From the NCBI RefSeq assembly GCF_003633755.1, contig NZ_RBIL01000001.1, forward strand, positions 3,333,426 to 3,397,425: a DNA stretch of 64,000 nt, in the 5' to 3' direction. This stretch comes from Solirubrobacter pauli (GTDB taxonomy: Bacteria; Actinomycetota; Thermoleophilia; Solirubrobacterales; Solirubrobacteraceae). Shown here one piece after another: positions 1 to 7,644 of this stretch; position 1 is the first letter of the stretch; the number at the start of each line of letters is the position of its first letter. Below the pieces are notes generated by a model, which was not told the origin of the DNA, searched no databases, and saw only the letters and a program-made list of their open reading frames with translations. The position numbers and the translations under genes were made by a program.

Positions 1-785
1 TCGAGCGACGCGGCGAACGGGTTGACGAGGCGGCCGGCGGCGAGGTCGCGCTCGACGAAGTGGCGGCTGGTGAGCGCGATGCCCTGGCCGCTGAGGGCGG
101 CGTCGATGGCCAGCGCGGTCTGGTTGAAGCGCGCGCCCTTGGTGGCGCCGGCGGCGGACCCGCCGAGGACGGTCTCGACGAACCGCGGCCACTGGCCGTG
201 GGAGTCGTGCAGCAGGGTGTGCTGCCTGAGCACGTCGGCGGTGAGCGGGAGCTCCGCGTCCGCGAGGAGGGCGGGGGTGCAGACCGCGATCAGCTCCTCG
301 TGGAAGAGCAGGTCGGCGACGACGTTGGTGGCCTCGGGGGCACGGCCGAAGCGCACGGCGAGGTCCACGTCGTCGCTGTGGAAGGTGGCGCGCCGGTCGG
401 TGGCGACGATCCCGAGGTCCAGATCGGGGTGGCGGGCCGTGAAGTCACCGAGCCGTGGCAGCAGCCACTTGGCGGCGAACGTCGGGGTGACGCTGATCTG
501 CAGTCGCAGCGGCTCGGGCTGCACGGCCGCGGTGGCTTCCACGATCAGCTCGAAGGCGCGCCGGATCGTGCCCGCGTATCGCCGTCCCGGCTCGGTGAGG
601 GCGAGCGTGCGCGGGAGGCGGTCGAACAGCATCACGCCGAGGTGGTCCTCCAGGCCGCGCACGTGCTGGGCGACCGCGCCCTGGGTCACGCCGAGCTCTT
701 CGGCGGCGAGCCGGAAGCTCAGGTGGCGGGAGGCGGCCTCGAAGGCGCGGATCGCGTTGAGCGACGGCAGCTGGCTCGTCTTCAT
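1..785 (-). CDS. LysR-family transcriptional regulator (GcvA-like), 3' end cut by window edge
   Basis: This is a DNA-binding regulator. It starts at the ATG at 785 (MKTSQLPSLNAIRAFEAA), a typical LysR opening, followed by the winged-helix segment with LGVTQGAVAQHVRGLED (about residues 30-50) and then the periplasmic-binding-like effector domain. The frame stays open to base 1, so about 261 residues are visible and the C-terminus is missing. It is divergent from the SDR gene at 862, with 76 bases between them, the usual arrangement for a LysR protein and its target. The 786-861 gap contains GTAG-N5-CTAC near the regulator start, a possible half-site. Family is certain; target and inducer are inferred only from the divergent neighbour. 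Confidence 0.9.
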   Translation of the reverse strand, partial: MKTSQLPSLNAIRAFEAASRHLSFRLAAEELGVTQGAVAQHVRGLEDHLGVMLFDRLPRTLALTEPGRRYAGTIRRAFELIVEATAAVQPEPLRLQISVTPTFAAKWLLPRLGDFTARHPDLDLGIVATDRRATFHSDDVDLAVRFGRAPEATNVVADLLFHEELIAVCTPALLADAELPLTADVLRQHTLLHDSHGQWPRFVETVLGGSAAGATKGARFNQTALAIDAALSGQGIALTSRHFVERDLAAGRLVNPFAASL

Positions 786-861
786 CCAGTAGTTCTTCTA
801 CAGCAGATCAGCCCGGAATATGACTGGTCACCGCCGAGTATCGAACGTATCGTCGGAGGCC

Positions 862-1566
862 ATGACGGCAGAAAAAGTAGCGATTGTGGTGGCGGGTGGA
901 AGCGGGATGGGGGCGGCCGCCGCGCGGCGCCTTGCCGGTGACGGCTTCCGGGTGGCGGTGCTGTCCTCGTCGGGCAAAGGCGAAGCCCTGGCGCGTGAGC
1001 TGGGCGGATTCGGCGTCACCGGCTCGAACCGGTCGAACGAGGACCTGCGGCGCCTGGTCGACGGGACGCTGGAGCGCTGGGGGCGCGTGGACGTGCTGGT
1101 CAACAGCGCGGGCCACGGGCCGCGCGCGCCGATCGTCGAGCTCACCGACGAGCAGTGGCAGGCGGGGATGGAGACCTACTTCCTCAACGTCGCCCGCTCG
1201 GTGCGCCTCGTCGCCCCGGTCATGCAGCGCCAGCGTGGTGGCTCGATCGTGAACATCTCGACCGCGTGGGTGATCGAGCCGAGCCACATGTTCCCGACGT
1301 CCGCGGTGTTCCGCGCCGGGCTCGCCGCCTACACGAAGCTCTTCGCCGGGGCGTACGCAGCCGACAACGTGCGCATCAACAACGTGCTGCCGGGCTGGAT
1401 CGACAGCCTCCCGGCGACCGAGGAGCGAGCGCAGAGCGTGCCGATGCAGCGCTATGGCACCAGCGAGGAGGTCGCGGCCGCGATCGCCTTCCTGGCCTCG
1501 GGTGAGTCGTCGTACATCACGGGGCAGAGCCTCCGCGTCGACGGCGGGGTCGTCCGCGCGCTCTGA
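862..1566 (+). CDS. SDR-family oxidoreductase with altered catalytic motif
   Basis: A short-chain dehydrogenase/reductase fold protein of 234 residues. It has an N-terminal nucleotide-binding GGSGMGAA, the NSAG motif and the C-terminal SYITGQSLRVDGG of classical SDRs. The ATG at 862 is chosen because GGAGG lies just upstream; an in-frame ATG at 820 lacks such a site. The usual YxxxK is absent: the aligned stretch reads TSAVFRAGLAAYTK, so Tyr appears replaced by Ser and Lys by Arg. The same substituted stretch seems, from memory, to recur in a subfamily near LysR genes, so it is probably not a sequencing error. The substrate is unknown, and non-canonical chemistry or a loss of reductase activity is possible. 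It is probably controlled by the divergent LysR gene. Confidence 0.9.
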   Translation: MTAEKVAIVVAGGSGMGAAAARRLAGDGFRVAVLSSSGKGEALARELGGFGVTGSNRSNEDLRRLVDGTLERWGRVDVLVNSAGHGPRAPIVELTDEQWQAGMETYFLNVARSVRLVAPVMQRQRGGSIVNISTAWVIEPSHMFPTSAVFRAGLAAYTKLFAGAYAADNVRINNVLPGWIDSLPATEERAQSVPMQRYGTSEEVAAAIAFLASGESSYITGQSLRVDGGVVRAL

Positions 1567-1584
1567 CCGGTCGAGACGAGAAGC

Positions 1585-1621
1585 GGAGAGGCTGTCCGCT
1601 AATCTTGTGGACAGCCTCTCC
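1585..1621. promoter_or_regulatory. 13-bp perfect inverted repeat, candidate TetR-type operator/promoter of the aldo/keto reductase gene
   Basis: GGAGAGGCTGTCC (1585-1597) and its exact complement GGACAGCCTCTCC (1609-1621) flank an 11-base spacer, GCTAATCTTGT. The repeat lies between the SDR stop (1566) and the reductase start (1645). TAATCT in the spacer could serve as a -10 element. The inner TGTCC-N11-GGACA resembles TetR-family operators. It could instead act as a terminator for the SDR gene, but no T-run follows. Confidence 0.5.
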
Positions 1622-1644
1622 ACTTCTTCGTCAGGAGCTTCCCC

Positions 1645-2667
1645 ATGGAGTACCGCCCCCTCGGACGCACCGGCGTCCATGTGAGCCAGCTGTGCCTCGG
1701 CGCGATGATGTTCGGCGCGTTCGGCAACGCGGATCACGACGACTCGATCCGGATCATCCACACGGCGCTGGACGCCGGCATCAACTTCATCGACACCGCC
1801 GACTTCTACTCGGCGGGCGAGTCGGAGGAGATCGTCGCCAAGGCGCTCGCCGGCGGACGGCGCGACGACGTCGTGCTCGCCACCAAGGTCGGGCTGCCGT
1901 TCGGCGAGAACGTGAACCATCGCGGCACGTCGCGGCGGTGGGTCACGGAGTCGGTCGAGCGGTCGCTGCGGCGGCTCGGCACCGACTGGATCGACCTGTA
2001 CCAGGTGCACCGCCTGGACCCGACCACCGACCTGGACGAGACGCTCGGCGTGCTGTCGGACCTGGTGCACGCGGGCAAGATCCGGGCGTTCGGCGCCTCC
2101 ACGGTGCCGGCGTCGCAGATCGTCGAGGCGCAGTGGGTCGCGGAGCGGCGCGGCCTCGAGCGCTTCCGCACGGAGCAGCCGCCGTACTCGCTGCTCAACC
2201 GCGGGATCGAGCACGACGTCCTGCCGACCACGCTGCGGCACGGGATGGGCGTGCTGACGTGGAGCCCGCTCGCCGGTGGCTGGCTGTCCGGGCGCTACCG
2301 CAAGGGCGTCGAGATCGAGGGCCCGACCGCGGCCGCGCGCCAGCGGTTCGCCGCGCTCTACGACACGACCGCCGCCGCCAACGCGGCCAAGCTCGACGCC
2401 GCCGACGCGCTCGGCGCGCTGGCCGACGAGGCCGGGATCACGCTGATCCAGCTGGCGATCGCGTTCGTCGTGCGCCACCCGGCGGTGACGTCGGCGATCA
2501 TCGGGCCGCGCACGCTCGCGCACCTCGAGTCCTACCTCGCGGCGGACGGCGTCGAGCTGTCGGATGACCTGCTGGACCGGATCGACGCGATCGTCCCGCC
2601 GGGCGTCACGCTCAACGTGGCCGACAGCGCCTGGACGATGCCGACGGCCGCGGAGCGCCGGCGCTAG
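1645..2667 (+). CDS. Aldo/keto reductase
   Basis: An NAD(P)H-dependent aldo/keto reductase of 340 residues, the usual length for the YajO/PdxI-like branch. It opens MEYRPLGRTGVHVSQLCLG and carries the family signatures FIDTADFYSAGESEE (catalytic Asp and Tyr), LATKVG (catalytic Lys), the DLYQVH segment and, near the C-terminus, the cofactor-binding IIGPRTLAHL. The physiological substrate cannot be told from sequence. It is preceded by a strong inverted repeat that is probably its operator. It converges on the next gene and shares with it the four bases CTAG, which give a TAG stop on each strand. Confidence 0.93.
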   Translation: MEYRPLGRTGVHVSQLCLGAMMFGAFGNADHDDSIRIIHTALDAGINFIDTADFYSAGESEEIVAKALAGGRRDDVVLATKVGLPFGENVNHRGTSRRWVTESVERSLRRLGTDWIDLYQVHRLDPTTDLDETLGVLSDLVHAGKIRAFGASTVPASQIVEAQWVAERRGLERFRTEQPPYSLLNRGIEHDVLPTTLRHGMGVLTWSPLAGGWLSGRYRKGVEIEGPTAAARQRFAALYDTTAAANAAKLDAADALGALADEAGITLIQLAIAFVVRHPAVTSAIIGPRTLAHLESYLAADGVELSDDLLDRIDAIVPPGVTLNVADSAWTMPTAAERRR

Positions 2668-3392
2668 GCCGCCGTGCGCCCGCCGTCGACCGCGAACGTG
2701 CCGCCCGTCGCGTAGCTCGCGCGCGGCGAGGCGAGGAACACGACGGCCTCGGCGATCTCGTCGGGGTCGGCGACGCGGTTGAGCGGCAGCGTCGGCGCGT
2801 AGGTGTCCATCACCTCACGCGAGGCGGCGCCCGTGTAGGTCGGCCCGGGTGCGACGCTGTTCACGCGCACGCCGTAGGGGCTGTACTCGGTCGCCCAGGC
2901 GCGGGTCATCGACTCCAGCGCGGCCTTGGTCGCGCCGTAGGCGGCTGATCCGGGGAGGCCTACGCTGCCGGCCATCGACCCGAGGTTGACGATGCTGCCG
3001 TGGCCGCGCACGGCCATCCCGGGCGCGAAGGCGGCGACGAGGAAGAACGGCCCGCGCACGTTCGTGGCGAACAGCGCGTCGAACACGTCGACGGCGAGGT
3101 CGGCGGTCGGGCCCCAGACGGCGAGGCCGGCGTTGTTGACGAGGATGTCGACCTCGCCGGCCACCGCATGCAGCGCGCGGACGCTGTCGGGGTCGCTGAT
3201 GTCGGCGCTGATGAAGCGCGCGCGGCCGTGGGCGGCGTGGATCGCGGCGACGGTGTCCGCGCCGCGCGCCGCGTCCCGGCCGACCGCGATCACCTCCGCG
3301 CCCTCGGCCGCGAGCCGGAGCGCCACCGCCCGGCCGATGCCGGAGGTGGCGCCGGTGACGAGCGCGGTACGTCCTGTGAGGTCCTGGTTCAT
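2664..3392 (-). CDS. SDR-family NAD(P)-dependent oxidoreductase
   Basis: A classical short-chain dehydrogenase of 242 residues. All signature elements are intact: TGATSGIG for cofactor binding, NNAG, the catalytic Ser in NLGSMAGS, YGATK (YxxxK) and the C-terminal ATGGTFAVDGG. ADISD after the second strand is the usual Asp preceding the adenine pocket. It resembles FabG-like and 3-ketoacyl/glucose dehydrogenases, but the substrate is not predictable. The gene is convergent with the aldo/keto reductase (CTAG overlap) and lies downstream of two leftward glycosyltransferase genes, with a 75-base gap. Confidence 0.93.
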   Translation of the reverse strand: MNQDLTGRTALVTGATSGIGRAVALRLAAEGAEVIAVGRDAARGADTVAAIHAAHGRARFISADISDPDSVRALHAVAGEVDILVNNAGLAVWGPTADLAVDVFDALFATNVRGPFFLVAAFAPGMAVRGHGSIVNLGSMAGSVGLPGSAAYGATKAALESMTRAWATEYSPYGVRVNSVAPGPTYTGAASREVMDTYAPTLPLNRVADPDEIAEAVVFLASPRASYATGGTFAVDGGRTAA

Positions 3393-3467
3393 GGCGGACG
3401 CGAAGCTAACGGCGCCCGCGCCGCCTGTCGTACGCCATCCGGTGCGGTCGCGTCCTCCTTCTGGGGG

Positions 3468-4262
3468 TCAGGCCAACACCCATCGATCGGTCGCGGCGTC
3501 GTGCCGGACCAGGCCGCGCTCGGCGAACGCCTGCAGCCAGCCGCCCATCGGCCACCACCCCCAGCGGTCGCGGAAGAGGCCGCCGTTGCGGACGATGTCC
3601 GCGAGATGCTGCACGGGCGGCGACTGCGTCTCGTGGTGCTGGTGGTACGCCCACGCGCCGCCGACCCAGACGAGCTCGACCCCCGCCCGTGCGGCGAGCT
3701 GGCCGAAGTCGGTGTCCTCCCCGCCGTAGCCCACGTAGGCCTCGCAGAACCCGCCGATCCGCCGCCACGTCCCCGCCGTGACGGCGAACGAGAGCGTCCA
3801 GAACAGCGCGTGGTCGCCGCCGGGCACGAGCTCGTCCTCGGCGGGCACGGGCCGCGCCGGGTGCGGCTGTGCGAGCGCGTGGAGGTCGCCGTCCGCGCCC
3901 GGCGGGAGGTAGCCGACCGGCCCGCACAGCAGCGCGGCGTCCGTCGTCGCGGCGGCGTCGCGGTAGCGCGGCAGCAGCGTCGCGCTCGGGATGCAGTCGA
4001 CGTCGAGGAAGACGAGCAGCTCGGCGCCGTGCTCGAGCGCGTGCTCGGCGCCGGCGTTGCGCGCGCGGGCGAGTGGCAGCCCCGCGGGCGTGGCGTCGAC
4101 GCCGATCACGTCGCTGCGGTCGCCGAGCACGGCGCGGCACCGCTCGACCTCGCCCTCGCCCATCGCGACGACCACGTGATGGACGCCCGGGTCGAGCGCC
4201 GCGCGCTGGCGCCGCAGGTGGTCGTGGCGCCCGGCCACGAGCGTGATCACCGCGGTGCGCAC
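3468..4262 (-). CDS. Family 2 glycosyltransferase (GT-A fold)
   Basis: A 264-residue nucleotide-sugar glycosyltransferase without signal peptide or membrane span. The GTG at 4262 gives MRTAVITLVAGR, the first strand of a GT-A domain. LLVFLDVDC provides the DxD metal site. FCEAYVGYGGEDTDFG matches the C-terminal galactosyltransferase-type ED motif that carries the catalytic base. It probably acts in the cytosol on a sugar acceptor. Its gene follows a second glycosyltransferase gene by 88 bases on the same strand, so the two probably work on the same glycan. Donor and acceptor are unknown. Confidence 0.88.
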   Translation of the reverse strand: MRTAVITLVAGRHDHLRRQRAALDPGVHHVVVAMGEGEVERCRAVLGDRSDVIGVDATPAGLPLARARNAGAEHALEHGAELLVFLDVDCIPSATLLPRYRDAAATTDAALLCGPVGYLPPGADGDLHALAQPHPARPVPAEDELVPGGDHALFWTLSFAVTAGTWRRIGGFCEAYVGYGGEDTDFGQLAARAGVELVWVGGAWAYHQHHETQSPPVQHLADIVRNGGLFRDRWGWWPMGGWLQAFAERGLVRHDAATDRWVLA

Positions 4263-4350
4263 ACGCGCTCCCGTCGCGTCGCCGCGGTCGCGCGGCGGCG
4301 CCGGTCCGCGCGCCGCCCGTCCGCTCCGCGCGCGCTTGCGCCACGGGCCG

Positions 4351-5346
4351 TCACTGCGGTGCCCACGCCAGCTCCTGCAGCACCGCGGCCGCTCGCTCGG
4401 CGCCCGTGCCGGTGTGCCAGCGCGCCCAGCCGGCGCCGCCGCGGTCGAGCGCCTGGCTCAGCAGCGCGTCCCACTCGTCCGGCTCAGGCCAGGTCGGGCG
4501 GACGACCGCCAGGCCGGCCTCGCCCAGCGCCCGCGCGGTCGCGTGCTGCTCGTCGTGCGGGCGAGGTTGCGGGATCACGATCGCCGGGCGGCCCGCGGCG
4601 GCGACGTCCGCGAGCGCGTTCTGGCCGGCGTGGGTGACGACCACGTCGGCGCCGCAGAGCAGCGGCCAGGGGTCGTCGACCCAGCGGTCCGACGGGGGAC
4701 CGAGGACGGTCCAGCTCCAGCCGGGCGTCGCGCGCTCGGCCTCGGCCAGCATCGTCAGCGACAGCTCCGTGCCGCCGCGGCCGGACAGGACGACGACGTT
4801 CGGCGGCCCGTCCTCGTGCTCGGCGCGCTCGCGGCCGTCGAAGCGCGAGATCGCGCCGACCGCGTGCAGCTTGTCCGCCCACGGCTCGCCGCCGCGGAGC
4901 ACCGGCGCCCACTCGGGCCAGGGCGCGACGATCGCGTCGGCCAGCCGGTAGCCGAGCTGGTGCGCGCGGTCCTCGCGCACGCCCGGGATGCCCATGACGA
5001 TCGTCGGCACGCCCATCGAGCGCACGAGCACGGTGACCTCGACCGACACGTCGACCACGACCAGGCGCGGCGCGTACGTCGCGACCCAGGCGGCGATCTG
5101 CGCCATCCGCTCGCGCAGGCCGGGATGCCCGGTCGGCGCCCAGTGCAGCGCGCCGCCGGCGGTCGCGTCCACGCCGTCGGCGGGCTCGGGGTCGTCGTCG
5201 CGTGCCAGCTGCAGCCACGGGCCCGCCCAGCCGTCCGGGCGCGGGCGCGAGCTGATCCCGGTCACCGGCTCACCCAGCTGCGCCGCGATCGCCTGGGCGC
5301 GCAGGACGTGGCCGTCGCCTTGGTGGTGGACGTAGTAGCCGATCAC
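4351..5346 (-). CDS. MurG/UGT-like glycosyltransferase (GT-B fold)
   Basis: A 331-residue GT-B glycosyltransferase. The GTG at 5346 gives MIGYYVHHQGDGHVLRA, the GxGH-type glycine loop of GT28-like enzymes. The C-terminal half has VVVLSGRGG, the hinge to the donor domain, and VVTHAGQNALADVAAAGRPA, the classic sugar-nucleotide-binding THxGxN/E motif; an IPQPRPHDEQ segment follows. Its leftward neighbour is a GT2 enzyme, suggesting a two-step glycan assembly. The reading frame continues upstream antisense to the next gene, but that part has no recognisable protein. The acceptor is unknown. Confidence 0.85.
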   Translation of the reverse strand: MIGYYVHHQGDGHVLRAQAIAAQLGEPVTGISSRPRPDGWAGPWLQLARDDDPEPADGVDATAGGALHWAPTGHPGLRERMAQIAAWVATYAPRLVVVDVSVEVTVLVRSMGVPTIVMGIPGVREDRAHQLGYRLADAIVAPWPEWAPVLRGGEPWADKLHAVGAISRFDGRERAEHEDGPPNVVVLSGRGGTELSLTMLAEAERATPGWSWTVLGPPSDRWVDDPWPLLCGADVVVTHAGQNALADVAAAGRPAIVIPQPRPHDEQHATARALGEAGLAVVRPTWPEPDEWDALLSQALDRGGAGWARWHTGTGAERAAAVLQELAWAPQ

Positions 5347-5402
5347 GCGCGGACTGCTCCCCAACGACGCTCGGCCGTGAAACGCACTTTGGCGCGTTCG
5401 TC

Positions 5403-5418
5403 TAGCCTCGCGGCCGTG
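5403..5418 (+). promoter_or_regulatory. Candidate -10 element of a leaderless gene
   Basis: TAGCCT (5403-5408) lies exactly 7 bases before the GTG at 5416. That spacing would place the transcription start at or next to the start codon. No ribosome-binding sequence is visible upstream, which fits a leaderless mRNA. Confidence 0.4.
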
Positions 5419-7644
5419 GACCGCGTGCTCAGCGGGCAGACCCCGCGCCTGACCGAGACCGACGCCGTCGAGATCGGCGCCGCACTGTTCGGCGTCCGCG
5501 CCGACACCGCCAGGGACCTCGGGAGCGAGCGCGACCGGACGTTCCTGCTCGAGGACGACGGGCCGGTGGCGATCCTGAAGGTGTCCAACTCCGCCGAAGA
5601 CCCGGACGTGCTCGACATGGAGGCCGCGGCGGCGCTGCACGTCACGGCGGTCGACCCGGGCCTGCGCGTCGCGCTGCCGAAGCCCGCGGCCGGCTCCGAC
5701 GCCCTGAAGGCGCGCTGGCAGGACCACTGGGTGCGGCTCTACGACGTGCTGCCCGGGAGCAGCCGGATCTCCGCGCTCGAGCTGTCGGACGCCGCGCTGG
5801 GCAACTGGGGCGAGACCACCGCACGGCTCGGCCAGGCGCTGCGCGCGTTCACCCATCCGCGCGCCACGCGCGTAATGCCGTGGGACGTCCAGCACGCGTT
5901 GCACGCCCGCGCGCAGCTCGCCGACATCCGCGACCCGCACGCGCGCGGGGTCGTGGCGCGGGTGCTCGACGCGTTCGAGGCGCACGCGGTCCCGCGCTGG
6001 CCGCGGCTGCGCGCGCAGGTCGCGCACACGGACCTGACGGTCGACAACGCGCTCACCGACGAGGCCGGCTTCGTCACCGGGATCATCGACTTCGGCGACA
6101 TGAGCCACACGGCGCTCGTCACCGACCTCGCGTCGGTGCTGGACTCCGTGTGCGGCGGCCGCGAGGGGCCCGAGCTGCTGCGCTCCGCGCGGCTCGTGCT
6201 CGACGGCTACCAGCGCCGCGTCCCGCTCGAGGACGTCGAGCTGGAGGTGCTCGGCGTCGCCTGGGCCGCCCGCGCGGCGATCACGATCGCGATCAGCTCC
6301 TGGCGCGCCGCCCAGGGCCTCGAGGACCCCGAGTGGGCGGAGCGCTACAACGCGATCGCGCTCAGGACGTGCACGACGCTCGAGTCGCTGGGCTGGGACG
6401 CCGTCGCGCGCGCACTCGGAGCGGAGGGCGCGCGCGAGCCCGACCCGTCGCTCGCCGCGCGCCGCGCCGCCGCCTTCGGGCCCGCCGTCGACCCGCTGTT
6501 CTACGCCGAGCCGATCGAGGTCCTGCGCTCCGAGGGCGTATGGATCACCGACACGTCGGGGCGCACGTTCCTCGACGCGTACAACAACGTCCCGTGCGTC
6601 GGCCACGCGCACCCGCGGATCACGTCCGCGATCGCCCGTCAGAGCCGCCGCATCAACACGCACACGCGCTACCTGCACCCGAGCGCGATCGAGCTCTCCG
6701 AGCGTCTCACCGCCACCTGCCCGCCCGAGCTGGACACCGTGCTGCTGGTCAACTCCGGCTCGGAGGCCAACGACCTCGCCTGGCGGATGGCGACCGCCGT
6801 GACCGGCAACCGCGGCGGGCTGTGCACCGACTTCGCCTACCACGGCATCACCGAGGCGATCGCCGCGCTCTCGCCCGAGGGCTGGTTCGGCGCGCCCGGG
6901 CCCGACCACGTCGAGACGTGGGACCCGACCGCCGACCCGTCCGCGCTCGACGCCGCGATCGAGCGCCTGCGCGCCCGTGGGCACGCGCCCGCCGCGACGA
7001 TCCTCGACGGCGTCGTCACCAGCGACGGCATCTTCGACCTCGATCCCGCGTACGTCCAGGCGCTCGCCGCGCGGACCCGCGCCGCCGGCGGCCTCTGGAT
7101 CGCCGACGAGGTCCAGTCCGGCCACGGCCGCACCGGCACGCATCTGTGGTGCTTCGAGCGCTTCGGGATCGTCCCGGACTTCGTCACGCTCGGCAAGCCG
7201 ATGGGCAACGGCCACCCGGTCGCCGCCGTCATCACCCGCAGCGACATCGTCGCCCAGCTCGTCGGCCACACGACGCTCTTCAGCACGTTCGGCGGCAACC
7301 CCGTCAGCGCCGCCGCGGCCCTCGCCGTGCTCGACGTCCTCGACGACGAGCGCGTGCTCGACCGCGTCCAGCGCACGAGCCACGGGCTCCGCGCCGCGCT
7401 GCTCGCGATCGACGACCCCGCCATCCTCGACGTGCGCGCCGTCGGCCTGGCGGTGGGCGTCGAGCTCGAGGGCGACCGCGCCCGCGCGGTGCGCGACCGG
7501 ATGCGCGAGCTGGGCGTGCTCGTGGGCACCACGGGACGCCACTCGGACACCGTCAAGATCCGCCCGCCGCTCGCGCTCGACGAGCACCACGTCCCGCAGC
7601 TCGCCGGCGCGCTCGGGGACGCGCTCAGCTCAACCCGACGGTGA
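5416..7644 (+). CDS. Fusion of aminoglycoside-phosphotransferase-like kinase and class III PLP aminotransferase/phospho-lyase
   Basis: A 742-residue two-enzyme fusion. Residues about 1-330 are an APH/homoserine-kinase-type domain with the catalytic HTDLTVDN (H204) and the metal-binding DFGD (D225). Residues about 350-742 are a class III aminotransferase, with NSGSEANDLAWRMA for PLP phosphate binding, WIADEVQSGHGRTG and the Schiff-base lysine K594 in TLGKPMGNGHP. In animals the separate counterparts are hydroxylysine kinase and the phospholyases AGXT2L1/2, which eliminate phosphate from phosphoethanolamine or phosphohydroxylysine. The predicted role is therefore phosphorylation of an amino alcohol or hydroxy-amino acid followed by PLP-dependent elimination. 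The substrate is inferred only. GTG 5416 is chosen from domain extent and the -10 spacing. Confidence 0.88.
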   Translation: MDRVLSGQTPRLTETDAVEIGAALFGVRADTARDLGSERDRTFLLEDDGPVAILKVSNSAEDPDVLDMEAAAALHVTAVDPGLRVALPKPAAGSDALKARWQDHWVRLYDVLPGSSRISALELSDAALGNWGETTARLGQALRAFTHPRATRVMPWDVQHALHARAQLADIRDPHARGVVARVLDAFEAHAVPRWPRLRAQVAHTDLTVDNALTDEAGFVTGIIDFGDMSHTALVTDLASVLDSVCGGREGPELLRSARLVLDGYQRRVPLEDVELEVLGVAWAARAAITIAISSWRAAQGLEDPEWAERYNAIALRTCTTLESLGWDAVARALGAEGAREPDPSLAARRAAAFGPAVDPLFYAEPIEVLRSEGVWITDTSGRTFLDAYNNVPCVGHAHPRITSAIARQSRRINTHTRYLHPSAIELSERLTATCPPELDTVLLVNSGSEANDLAWRMATAVTGNRGGLCTDFAYHGITEAIAALSPEGWFGAPGPDHVETWDPTADPSALDAAIERLRARGHAPAATILDGVVTSDGIFDLDPAYVQALAARTRAAGGLWIADEVQSGHGRTGTHLWCFERFGIVPDFVTLGKPMGNGHPVAAVITRSDIVAQLVGHTTLFSTFGGNPVSAAAALAVLDVLDDERVLDRVQRTSHGLRAALLAIDDPAILDVRAVGLAVGVELEGDRARAVRDRMRELGVLVGTTGRHSDTVKIRPPLALDEHHVPQLAGALGDALSSTRR

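Noticed and set aside
5347-7590. N-terminal extension of the MurG-like glycosyltransferase on the minus strand
   Set aside because: The extension is antisense to the kinase/aminotransferase fusion; glycosyltransferase similarity begins at GTG 5346.
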